From assembly GCA_949289345.1 (NCBI GenBank), contig CASENS010000117.1, positions 1 to 33,009 of the forward strand: a stretch of 33,009 nucleotides of DNA, written 5' to 3'. Shown here piece by piece: positions 25,624 to 33,009 of this stretch (within the stretch, counting starts at the first letter, position 1; every line of letters starts with the position of its first letter). The DNA is from an uncultured Bacteroides sp. (lineage in GTDB: Bacteria; Bacteroidota; Bacteroidia; Bacteroidales; Bacteroidaceae). Made by a program: the position numbers and the translations under genes. The notes under the pieces are model-generated. The model had not been told where the DNA came from and made no database searches. It saw only the letters and a list, made by a program, of their open reading frames with translations.

Positions 25624-26693
25624 GAAACGTAACCCTTATCCTCGACGACGGCACCCGCTTCCACGGGACGTCGTTCGGCTATGAGAAGCCCGTGGCGGGC
25701 GAGGTGGTCTTCAACACGGCGATGACGGGATACCCCGAAAGCCTGACCGACCCAAGCTATGCCGGGCAGCTGATGACATTGACATATCCCTTGGTGGGCA
25801 ACTATGGTGTGCCGCCCTTCACCTTTGCTGAGAATGGGCTGCCCCGCTTCATGGAAAGCGAGAAGATTCATGCCGAGGCCATCATCGTAAGCGACTACAG
25901 CGAGAACTACAGCCATTGGAATGCTGTAGAGAGCCTGGGCGACTGGCTCAAGCGCGAGCACATACCCGGCGTCACCGGCATCGACACGCGAGCGCTGACC
26001 AAGGCTCTGCGCGAGCATGGCGTGATGATGGGCAAGATTGTCTTCGATGATGAACCGGACAACATACCCACCGCGCAATACTCTGGCGTGAACTATGTAG
26101 ACAAAGTGTCCTGCAAGAGCGTCATCCGTTACAACGAAGGTGCAGGGAAGAAGGTGGTTCTTGTTGACTGCGGCGTTAAGGCGAACATTCTCCGCTGTCT
26201 TATCAAGAGGGGCGTAGAGGTCATCCGCGTGCCTTGGGACTACGACTTCAACGGCTTGGAGTTCGATGGCCTCTTCATTTCCAACGGTCCCGGAGACCCG
26301 GACACGTGCGATGCCGCCGTGCAGAACATCCGTAAGGCTATGGCCAACGAGAAGCTCCCCATCTTCGGCATCTGCATGGGTAACCAACTCCTTAGCAAGG
26401 CCGGAGGGGCGAAAATCTATAAATTGAAATACGGACACCGAAGCCACAACCAACCTGTACGCATGGTAGGAACGGAGCGCTGCTTCATCACCAGCCAGAA
26501 CCACGGCTATGCGGTGGACAACAATACGCTGGGTGCGGACTGGGAACCTCTCTTCGTGAACATGAACGACGGCTCGAACGAAGGCATCCGCCACCGCACG
26601 AATCCCTGGTTCTCCGCGCAGTTCCACCCCGAAGCAGCATCAGGGCCGACGGACACGGAGTTCCTCTTCGACGAATTCGCCAAGCTGTTATGA
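25620..26693 (+). CDS. carA: Carbamoyl-phosphate synthase, small (glutaminase) subunit
   Basis: A 357-residue subunit that hydrolyses glutamine and delivers ammonia to CarB for carbamoyl phosphate, the precursor of pyrimidines and arginine. The N-terminal CPSase small-chain domain (about 1-130) has FNTAMTGYPESLTDPSYAGQ. The class I glutaminase domain (about 170-357) has the catalytic triad Cys252 (GICMGNQ), His336 and Glu338 (QFHPE). It is a little shorter than E. coli CarA (382). The start overlaps the preceding small gene by four bases. carB follows after 220 bases that contain a 22-bp tandem repeat, so the pair may not be strictly cotranscribed. Confidence 0.97.
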   Translation: MRNVTLILDDGTRFHGTSFGYEKPVAGEVVFNTAMTGYPESLTDPSYAGQLMTLTYPLVGNYGVPPFTFAENGLPRFMESEKIHAEAIIVSDYSENYSHWNAVESLGDWLKREHIPGVTGIDTRALTKALREHGVMMGKIVFDDEPDNIPTAQYSGVNYVDKVSCKSVIRYNEGAGKKVVLVDCGVKANILRCLIKRGVEVIRVPWDYDFNGLEFDGLFISNGPGDPDTCDAAVQNIRKAMANEKLPIFGICMGNQLLSKAGGAKIYKLKYGHRSHNQPVRMVGTERCFITSQNHGYAVDNNTLGADWEPLFVNMNDGSNEGIRHRTNPWFSAQFHPEAASGPTDTEFLFDEFAKLL

Positions 26694-26764
26694 TGTAAGA
26701 ATATTTCTTGTTTGTTTCTTCTTAAAACATGCTTTGTAACTTGCTGATAATCAATCTGAGCCCC

Positions 26765-26874
26765 ACGAGGGTCTCGTCGGGGATTAACGAGGGGCTCGTG
26801 GGGGACAAACGACACCCTCGTCGGGGACAAACGAGAAGGTCGTGGAGGACAAACGGGAAAGCCGTCAGACCGAT
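26765..26874. repeat. Five-copy tandem repeat with an exact 22-bp period
   Basis: Units start at 26765, 26787, 26809, 26831 and 26853 with no drift. The approximate consensus is ACGAgggnctCGTcGGGGACAA; the fifth copy is the most diverged. Each unit holds a small inverted pair (ACGA...TCGT) in its first half. The array fills half of the 220-base carA-carB gap. The rest (26694-26764 and 26875-26913) is AT-rich with no clear promoter. Confidence 0.92.
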
Positions 26875-26913
26875 GTAAATAATAATTAAAACTACACCAA
26901 ATTCTATAAGACA

Positions 26914-29900
26914 ATGAAACCAACTGATATAAAGAAAGTGTTGCTCCTCGGTTCGGGCGCACTGAAGATTGGCGAGGCAGGCGAGTTTGACTACTCCGGC
27001 TCTCAGGCTCTCAAGGCCCTGAAGGAAGAGGGCATCGAGACCGTCCTCATCAACCCCAACATCGCCACCGTGCAGACGTCAGAGGGCGTGGCCGACCAAA
27101 TCTACTTCCTCCCTGTCACGCCTTACTTCGTGGAGAAGGTCATCCAGAAGGAGCGCCCGGAAGGCATTATGCTGGCCTTCGGCGGACAGACGGCACTGAA
27201 CTGCGGCGTGTCACTCTACAAAAGCGGTGTACTGGAGAAGTACGGCGTCCGTGTGTTGGGCACGCCGGTGCAGGCCATCATCGACACGGAAGACCGCGAG
27301 CTGTTCGTGGAGCGTCTGAACGAGATTGACGTGAAGACCATCAAGAGCGAGGCGGTAGAAAACGCCGAAGACGCCCGCCGTGCCGCTGCAGCATTGGGCT
27401 ATCCCGTCATTGTCCGTGCCGCCTACGCCCTCGGAGGCTTGGGCAGCGGCTTCTGCGACAACGAGGAGCAACTGAACGTGCTGGTTGAAAAAGCCTTCTC
27501 CTTCTCGCCCCAGGTGCTTGTGGAGAAGAGTCTTCGCGGTTGGAAAGAGGTGGAATACGAAGTGGTGCGCGACCGCTATGACAACTGCATCACCGTCTGC
27601 AACATGGAGAACTTCGACCCGCTGGGCATCCACACCGGTGAGTCCATCGTCATCGCACCCAGCCAGACACTCTCCAACACCGACTACCACAAGCTCCGCG
27701 AACTGGCCATACGCATCATCCGCCATATCGGCATCGTGGGCGAGTGCAACGTGCAGTATGCCTACGACCCGCAGTCGGAAGACTACCGCGTCATCGAAGT
27801 CAACGCGAGATTGTCCCGTTCGTCTGCCTTGGCCTCAAAAGCGACAGGCTATCCCCTGGCTTTCGTGGCCGCGAAGTTAGGATTGGGATATGGCCTCTTC
27901 GAACTGAAGAACTCCGTCACCAAGACTACGAGCGCTTTCTTTGAGCCTGCATTGGACTACGTGGTCTGCAAGATACCCCGCTGGGACTTGGGTAAGTTCC
28001 ATGGCGTGGACAAAGAACTGGGCTCCTCCATGAAGTCCGTCGGTGAAGTCATGGCCATCGGCCGCACCTTTGAGGAAGCCATCCAGAAGGGCCTGCGCAT
28101 GATAGGACAGGGCATGCACGGCTTCGTGGAGAACAAAGAACTGGTCATCCCCGACATTGATAAAGCATTGCGCGAGCCGACAGACAAGCGCATCTTTGTC
28201 ATCTCCAAGGCATTCCGCGCCGGTTACACCGTCGACCAGGTGCACGAGCTGACCAAGATTGACCGTTGGTTCCTCGAGAAGCTGATGAACATCATGCAGA
28301 CCTCGAAAGAGCTTCACGCCTGGGGAGCCAACCACAAGCAACTGACCGACCTGCCCGACACCTTATTATATAGAGCAAAACGCCAGGGCTTCTCCGACTT
28401 CCAGGTGGCACGAGCCATCGGCATGGAAGGCGAGATGGAAGACGCCATCGTCACCATGCGGCAGCATCGCAAGCAACGCGGCATTGTGCCTGTGGTGAAG
28501 CAGATAGACACCTTGGCTGCCGAGTATCCTGCCCAGACCAACTACTTGTACTTGACATACAGTGGCACGGAGAACGACGTACATTACTTAGGCGACCACA
28601 AAAGCATCGTCGTGCTGGGTTCGGGCGCTTACCGCATCGGCTCCTCGGTAGAGTTCGACTGGTGCGGCGTGCAGGCATTGAACACCATCCGCAAGCAAGG
28701 TTACCGCAGCGTGATGATTAACTATAACCCGGAGACGGTATCGACTGACTACGACATGTGCGACCGCCTCTACTTCGACGAACTGACCTTCGAGCGTGTC
28801 ATGGATATTCTCGACCTGGAGAACCCGCATGGAGTCATCGTCTCTACCGGAGGGCAGATCCCCAATAACTTAGCTATGCGCTTGGACGAGCAACATGTAC
28901 CCATCCTCGGCACTTCGGCCAAGAGCATTGACAACGCTGAAGACCGCGACAAATTCTCTGCCATGCTGGACCGCATCGGCGTGGACCAGCCCGAATGGAG
29001 CGCACTGACCAGCATGGAAGACATTAATGCCTTTGTGCAGAAAGTAGGTTTCCCCGTCTTGGTACGTCCTTCGTATGTACTGAGCGGTGCCGCCATGAAC
29101 GTCTGCTCCAACCAGGAGGAATTGGAACGCTTCCTGCAACTGGCGGCTAACGTCAGCCAGAAACACCCGGTGGTAGTGAGCCAATTCATCGAACATGCTA
29201 AGGAAGTGGAAATGGATGCCGTGGCACGCGACGGAGAAATCATAGCCTACGCCATCAGCGAGCATATCGAGTTTGCCGGAGTACACTCAGGAGACGCCAC
29301 CATTCAGTTCCCGCCTCAGAAGCTTTACGTAGAGACCGTGCGCCGCATCAAGCGCATCAGCCGCGAGATTGCCAGGGAATTGAAAATATCCGGTCCCTTC
29401 AACATACAATTCCTGGCAAGGGACAATGACATCAAGGTCATTGAGTGCAACCTGCGCGCCTCGCGCTCTTTCCCCTTCGTGAGCAAGGTGTTGAAGATCA
29501 ATCTTATCGAACTGGCCACCAAAATCATGTTGGGCATTCCTGTGGAGAAGCCGGACAAGAATCTGTTCGACCTCGACTACGTAGGTATCAAGGCCAGCCA
29601 GTTCAGCTTCAACCGCTTGCAGAAAGCCGACCCCGTGTTGGGTGTAGACATGGCTTCTACCGGTGAGGTAGGCTGTCTGGGTGACGACACCAACTGTGCC
29701 ATCCTCAAAGCGATGCTGTCCGTAGGCCAACGCATACCGGAAAAGAACATCCTCCTCTCCACCGGCGGTCCCAAGCAAAAGGTTGAAATGCTCCAGGCTG
29801 CCCGCATGCTCCAGAAGAAAGGTTATAAGCTCTTTGCCACGGGTGGTTCATCCAAGTTCCTCACCGAGAATGGCGTGGAGAACACCCGCGTCTACTGGCC

Positions 29901-30144
29901 CAGCGAAGAAGGTCAGCCCCAGGCACTCGACATGTTGCACCGCAAGGAGATAGACATGGTGGTAAATATTCCGAAGAACCTGACAGCAGGTGAATTGACC
30001 AACGGCTATAAGATACGCCGCGCGGCTATCGACTTGAACATCCCGCTTATCACCAATGCCCGTTTGGCCAGCGCCTTCATCAACGCTTTCTGCACCATGT
30101 CGGTAGACGACCTGCAGATTAAATCGTGGGCGGAATACAAATAA
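26914..30144 (+). CDS. carB: Carbamoyl-phosphate synthase, large subunit
   Basis: This 1076-residue subunit makes carbamoyl phosphate from bicarbonate, two ATP and the ammonia supplied by CarA. It has the duplicated ATP-grasp plan: the first half (about 1-400) starts VLLLGSGALKIGEAGEFDYSG and carries the carboxyphosphate site. An oligomerisation region follows, and the second half (about 560-935) restarts with VVLGSGAYRIGSSVEFDWCG. The end (about 940-1076) is an MGS-like allosteric domain (LFATGGSSKFLTENGV), usually the site of UMP or ornithine control. The length matches E. coli CarB (1073). It follows carA after a repeat-bearing 220-base gap. Confidence 0.98.
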   Translation: MKPTDIKKVLLLGSGALKIGEAGEFDYSGSQALKALKEEGIETVLINPNIATVQTSEGVADQIYFLPVTPYFVEKVIQKERPEGIMLAFGGQTALNCGVSLYKSGVLEKYGVRVLGTPVQAIIDTEDRELFVERLNEIDVKTIKSEAVENAEDARRAAAALGYPVIVRAAYALGGLGSGFCDNEEQLNVLVEKAFSFSPQVLVEKSLRGWKEVEYEVVRDRYDNCITVCNMENFDPLGIHTGESIVIAPSQTLSNTDYHKLRELAIRIIRHIGIVGECNVQYAYDPQSEDYRVIEVNARLSRSSALASKATGYPLAFVAAKLGLGYGLFELKNSVTKTTSAFFEPALDYVVCKIPRWDLGKFHGVDKELGSSMKSVGEVMAIGRTFEEAIQKGLRMIGQGMHGFVENKELVIPDIDKALREPTDKRIFVISKAFRAGYTVDQVHELTKIDRWFLEKLMNIMQTSKELHAWGANHKQLTDLPDTLLYRAKRQGFSDFQVARAIGMEGEMEDAIVTMRQHRKQRGIVPVVKQIDTLAAEYPAQTNYLYLTYSGTENDVHYLGDHKSIVVLGSGAYRIGSSVEFDWCGVQALNTIRKQGYRSVMINYNPETVSTDYDMCDRLYFDELTFERVMDILDLENPHGVIVSTGGQIPNNLAMRLDEQHVPILGTSAKSIDNAEDRDKFSAMLDRIGVDQPEWSALTSMEDINAFVQKVGFPVLVRPSYVLSGAAMNVCSNQEELERFLQLAANVSQKHPVVVSQFIEHAKEVEMDAVARDGEIIAYAISEHIEFAGVHSGDATIQFPPQKLYVETVRRIKRISREIARELKISGPFNIQFLARDNDIKVIECNLRASRSFPFVSKVLKINLIELATKIMLGIPVEKPDKNLFDLDYVGIKASQFSFNRLQKADPVLGVDMASTGEVGCLGDDTNCAILKAMLSVGQRIPEKNILLSTGGPKQKVEMLQAARMLQKKGYKLFATGGSSKFLTENGVENTRVYWPSEEGQPQALDMLHRKEIDMVVNIPKNLTAGELTNGYKIRRAAIDLNIPLITNARLASAFINAFCTMSVDDLQIKSWAEYK

Positions 30145-30205
30145 GAAGCGTAAAATATATTCTTTTATCAGTAATCTGTATAGAAGCGTAGTGGTAAAAT
30201 CTTTC

Positions 30206-30213
30206 TATTTTTG
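30206..30213 (+). promoter_or_regulatory. Possible -7 box for the RibD-like gene
   Basis: TATTTTTG lies 32 bases before the ATG at 30246, in the 101-base gap after carB. No TTG is found at the usual distance, so this rests on the -7 box alone. Confidence 0.45.
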
Positions 30214-30245
30214 CCAACGGATAAGTGAATGAATTTAGATAAAAT

Positions 30246-30935
30246 ATGATGAGACCTTACATTATCACACACATGATGGAATCCGTCGACGGTCGGATAG
30301 ATTGCGACATGACGGAACAGATTGACCCTACCGATTCGTATTACGATGCGTTGAACCGCCTCGGCTGTCCCTCGCAACTAATGGGAAGGGTAACGATGCA
30401 GATGCATTATGCCGACGCCGAACCCTTTACCGCAACAAACCAGACCCCGATAGGAGAACAAACCGTGCATAAAGCACAGGATGCTGACGGATATCTTGTC
30501 GCCTTAGACACATACGGGAAACTACGTTGGTCGGCTCCGGCATACGACGGTAAACCGTTGCTGGTCATCACGTCCGAAAGTTGTCCGAGGATTTACCACG
30601 ACACTTTGACCACGCAACATATCTCCTGGATAGCCGTGGGCGACCGAAGGATAAATTTGGCGAAGGCCATGGAAATCCTTTACAATGAGTTTGACATGCA
30701 ACGTCTGGCAGTAGTAGGCGGCGGACACATCAACGGTGCGTTCCTCGAAGCCGGATTGCTCGATGAGGTCAGTGTCATGATAGGTCCGGGCATTGACGGC
30801 AGACGGGGAATGACGGCTATCTTCGACGGCATAACAGATGTACACCGTCCTGCTACACTACTACGGCTGAACAGCTTCGAGAAGGTGGGCGAAGGCACCC
30901 TATGGTTGCGCTATACATTTCCAGACAAAAGATGA
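30246..30935 (+). CDS. RibD C-terminal/DHFR-fold reductase
   Basis: A 229-residue protein matching the RibD C-terminal (bifunctional deaminase-reductase) domain, a dihydrofolate-reductase-like NAD(P)H-binding fold. Family features are the N-terminal IITHMMESVDGRI, the glycine-rich cofactor segment LAVVGGGHINGAFLEAGLLDEVSVMIGPGIDG, and the end LLRLNSFEKVGEGTLWLRY. There is no deaminase domain, so it is not a complete RibD, and no riboflavin genes are nearby. It may be a stand-alone reductase of unknown substrate. Two adjacent ATGs (30246 and 30249) could serve as start. It ends 78 bases before a convergent gene, with a shared terminator between. Confidence 0.85.
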   Translation: MMRPYIITHMMESVDGRIDCDMTEQIDPTDSYYDALNRLGCPSQLMGRVTMQMHYADAEPFTATNQTPIGEQTVHKAQDADGYLVALDTYGKLRWSAPAYDGKPLLVITSESCPRIYHDTLTTQHISWIAVGDRRINLAKAMEILYNEFDMQRLAVVGGGHINGAFLEAGLLDEVSVMIGPGIDGRRGMTAIFDGITDVHRPATLLRLNSFEKVGEGTLWLRYTFPDKR

Positions 30936-30955
30936 CCATAACGAACATACAAATA

Positions 30956-30990
30956 AAATGCCACTCCATACCAAAAGCAGAGTGGCATTT
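30956..30990. terminator. Bidirectional terminator between convergent genes
   Basis: AAATGCCACTC (30956-30966) and GAGTGGCATTT (30980-30990) form a perfect 11-bp stem with a 13-base loop. The flanks are CTTATAT on the plus strand and TTTATTTG on the minus strand. It can end both the RibD-like gene and the carboxyltransferase gene. Confidence 0.85.
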
Positions 30991-31013
30991 CTTATATGGC
31001 AAATATTTCTTTC

Positions 31014-32789
31014 TCACGCAAAGATATCGCTCCTCTCTACATAGGCGATAGCCTCACCCTTGTTTACCACGGTGCCTTGCTTGGCGCATACCTCGACTAC
31101 ACGACCAGTAAAGCCGGTATAAACAGGCTCGTATTCGCCCCACGGTGTGGACAGGTAGCAGAACACTTCGTCATGTTGGTATTTACGCCCTACAAACGGT
31201 GCCGACGAAGGACCGTCTACCGCCACCTCCCACAACACTTGTCCTCGGCTGGGGGCTATGATAGGGTCGGCCTTGGCACGCTTCAATTTCCGGATATCTT
31301 CCTCAGATACGGTTCCCTTCATTAAGGCGGCATCCTTGGCACGCATCAGTTCTTCCTCGAAGCGCTTCTTGGCCACTCCCGATTTATAATCGCGATACTG
31401 ACGGTCGTGCATAGCCAGCTCAAAGAGTTCTTCATCGTCTTCTCCGTACTCCCAGCCGTTGTCGTCCATCTCTTTGCGGTAGATATCCAACGCATTGGGA
31501 TAGTTAGCCTGCGGGTCGGCATCGGTAAACTCATATCCCTTCGATTTGGCCAGCTCTATGATTTCCGGCGCCAGCGAACCAGGCAGACGCCCGCTCTTGC
31601 CAAGTATCATGTCCCACGTATGATTGTCTATCATCGTCCAGCGTTCTTCGCCTTTCACCAACTGCATCACATTCATCAGTGCTACGTTCTTCACATATTG
31701 ACTGAAGGGAGTCACCAAAGGGGGATATCCCAACTTGGGCCATACATATTCCACTTCATCAAACAGCATCACCAGCAAATCATCCAAACTCATGGGCGGT
31801 TGGTTTTTACTCTTCAATATCAGATTAATGCCCGAGTGTACCCCTTTCAAGTCAGCCATCATAGAACCCATCATGCCACCCGGCAGACCACACTTGAGAA
31901 GCAAGGAAGACATGTGCTTGTTGGTGGGATCCATGAAGTAACCCAGGAAATCGTCAATGAACTCCTGCGTCAGCGCACGGGTATGCATATAGGCCTTCAT
32001 ATTAATATCAGGTACTTGGAAACCCTTGTCCTTCAACATGGCTTGCACGGAAATAACGTCGGGATGCACTTTTCCCCAAGAAAGGGGCTCCATAGCCACG
32101 TCGATAATGTCCGCTCCAGCTTCACACACTTCAAGAATGGAGGCCATGGACAGACCCGGCCCACTATGACCGTGGTACTGAATGAGGACTTCAGGATGAC
32201 GTTCCTTGATGGCTCGAGTGAGGCATCCCAGCATGCCCGGTCGTCCAATACCTGCCATATCTTTTAGGCAAATTTCGGGAGCACCTGCCTCCACCAATTG
32301 GTCGGCTATGGCCGAGTAATACTCTACCGTATGCACAGGAGAATGAGTGATACACAAAGTGGCCTGTGGAATCATGCCCGCCTTGAGAGCGTAACGGATG
32401 GAAGGAATGATGTTGCGCGTCTCATTCAATCCACAAAAGATGCGGGTGATATCCACCCCTTGAGCATGTTTCACACGGTACATAAGCTGACGTACATCGG
32501 CTGGCACAGGATACATACGTAGGGCATTGAGTCCGCGATCCAGCATGTGCGTTTGTATGCCCGCTTCACGGAGTGGTTTGGTGAAAGCACGCACAGCCTT
32601 GTTGGGATTTTCGCCATACAAGAGGTTGACTTGCTCGAAAGCGCCCCCATTGGTTTCCACACGAGCGAAACAGCCCATATCAATGATGGCCGGTGCCACA
32701 CGCTCCAACTGATCCAAGCGAGGCTGGTATTTGCCGGATGATTGCCACATGTCCCGATAGACGAGACTAAACTTGATTTCCTTTTTCAT
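31014..32789 (-). CDS. Divergent pyruvate carboxylase/oxaloacetate decarboxylase carboxyltransferase-like protein, no biotin site
   Basis: A 591-residue protein with a TIM-barrel carboxyltransferase domain (about 1-300), a conserved helical domain (about 300-480) and a biotinyl/lipoyl-like C-terminal domain (509-591). Metal-site residues typical of the family remain: Asp13, Lys176 (LKDMAG) and His206/His208 (YHGH). Other signatures differ: RDMWQS for the usual RDAHQS, and HMLDRGLN for MLLRGQN. In the C-terminal domain the place of the biotinylated lysine motif (AMKM) is occupied by STPWGEYEP (547-555), although the following GFTGRVVEVCAKQGTVVNKGEAIAYVE is clearly the biotinyl-domain fold. It may use a separate biotin carrier or act without biotin. 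No partner subunit is in the window. Confidence 0.85.
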   Translation of the reverse strand: MKKEIKFSLVYRDMWQSSGKYQPRLDQLERVAPAIIDMGCFARVETNGGAFEQVNLLYGENPNKAVRAFTKPLREAGIQTHMLDRGLNALRMYPVPADVRQLMYRVKHAQGVDITRIFCGLNETRNIIPSIRYALKAGMIPQATLCITHSPVHTVEYYSAIADQLVEAGAPEICLKDMAGIGRPGMLGCLTRAIKERHPEVLIQYHGHSGPGLSMASILEVCEAGADIIDVAMEPLSWGKVHPDVISVQAMLKDKGFQVPDINMKAYMHTRALTQEFIDDFLGYFMDPTNKHMSSLLLKCGLPGGMMGSMMADLKGVHSGINLILKSKNQPPMSLDDLLVMLFDEVEYVWPKLGYPPLVTPFSQYVKNVALMNVMQLVKGEERWTMIDNHTWDMILGKSGRLPGSLAPEIIELAKSKGYEFTDADPQANYPNALDIYRKEMDDNGWEYGEDDEELFELAMHDRQYRDYKSGVAKKRFEEELMRAKDAALMKGTVSEEDIRKLKRAKADPIIAPSRGQVLWEVAVDGPSSAPFVGRKYQHDEVFCYLSTPWGEYEPVYTGFTGRVVEVCAKQGTVVNKGEAIAYVERSDIFA

Positions 32790-32837
32790 AGCATTTCAAT
32801 AATACAATATAGTTTATCAACTTAACTTCTCAAATTC

Positions 32838-32869
32838 TTCACTCCCTAAAATATATATTTTTTAGTGAA
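32838..32869. repeat. AT-rich inverted repeat in the leader of the carboxyltransferase gene
   Basis: TTCACT (32838-32843) and AGTGAA (32864-32869) flank a self-complementary A/T stretch centred on ATATAT. On the minus strand this would form a long, weak hairpin at the very start of the predicted transcript. Confidence 0.5.
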
Positions 32870-32871
32870 TA

Positions 32872-32879
32872 CAAAGGTA
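32872..32879 (-). promoter_or_regulatory. -7 promoter box for the carboxyltransferase gene
   Basis: TACCTTTG on the minus strand matches the Bacteroidetes -7 box and would give a leader of about 75 bases. The usual upstream TTG is not present at the expected distance. Confidence 0.5.
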
Positions 32880-32932
32880 TATAAAAAAACAGATTTTTTA
32901 CGCCCGGTAGATAAGAAAGTCAAGACCGCGAC

Positions 32933-32940
32933 TATCTTTG
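32933..32940 (+). promoter_or_regulatory. Possible divergent promoter toward the right edge
   Basis: TATCTTTG on the plus strand could start a transcript leaving the window. An ATG at 32978-32980 opens a frame (MSNGLGVPIK) to the edge, too short to assess. No TTG lies at the usual distance upstream. Otherwise 32880-33009 shows nothing recognisable. Confidence 0.4.
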
Positions 32941-33009
32941 TGGTAAAAACGAGGTCACAGGGTTTCCCCATCCTCATATGTCCAACGGGCTTGGTGTCCC
33001 AATAAAAAA

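Noticed and set aside
25563-26627. A 354-codon minus-strand open frame opposite carA
   Set aside because: carA has its full catalytic triad and an operon position. The antisense frame is a by-product of its codon use.
32978-33009. Possible gene start at the right edge (MSNGLGVPIK)
   Set aside because: Only ten codons are visible, with no clear ribosome-binding site, so it cannot be supported as a gene.

Overview
The window looks like chromosomal DNA from an intestinal Bacteroidales bacterium, most likely Bacteroides or a close relative. Three things support this: Bacteroidetes-type promoter boxes (TAnnTTTG, often with TTG about 20 bases upstream) before many genes, protein sequences that closely match what I know of Bacteroides housekeeping proteins, and the gene content. 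I see no mobile element, phage gene, CRISPR array, tRNA or rRNA. The species cannot be fixed from this alone.

Layout. (1) 1-3594, minus strand: the edge of an unidentified gene, then the translation block thrS-infC-rpmI-rplT. (2) 3672-6733, minus strand: ruvX, def and an exported TPR-repeat protein. (3) 6776-14446, minus strand: a complete sulfonation module in the order cysQ, an SLC13-type transporter, cysC, cysD, cysN, a PAPS-dependent sulfotransferase and an exported PCMD-like protein. (4) 14577-18918, minus strand: rmuC and map (coupled, overlapping by one base), then a lytic transglycosylase lipoprotein and uridine kinase. (5) 19038-21351, plus strand: a Dabb-domain protein and DsbD. (6) 21463-23130: an acyl-CoA ligase-like enzyme with its own promoter. 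(7) 23273-30144, plus strand: an unusual PurF-like amidotransferase, two tiny two-helix membrane proteins, carA and carB. (8) 30246-30935: a RibD/DHFR-like reductase. (9) 31014-32789, minus strand: a divergent carboxyltransferase whose biotin-carrier-like tail lacks the biotinylation motif.

The most coherent system is the sulfonation module. The transporter would bring in sulfate, CysD/CysN would make APS, CysC would make PAPS, the sulfotransferase would move the sulfo group to an acceptor, and CysQ would remove the inhibitory by-product PAP. No APS or PAPS reductase lies in the cluster, so it appears built for sulfonation rather than for cysteine synthesis. From memory, an equivalent B. thetaiotaomicron locus has been reported to sulfonate cholesterol and steroids, so the core is probably not new. 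The adjoining exported protein and the 22-bp repeat array inside the cluster are less explained.

Other points worth attention are two unrelated-looking intergenic arrays that both have an exact 22-bp period, the biotin-less carboxyltransferase, the pair of small membrane proteins between the PurF-like gene and carA, and face-to-face promoters between uridine kinase and the Dabb gene.
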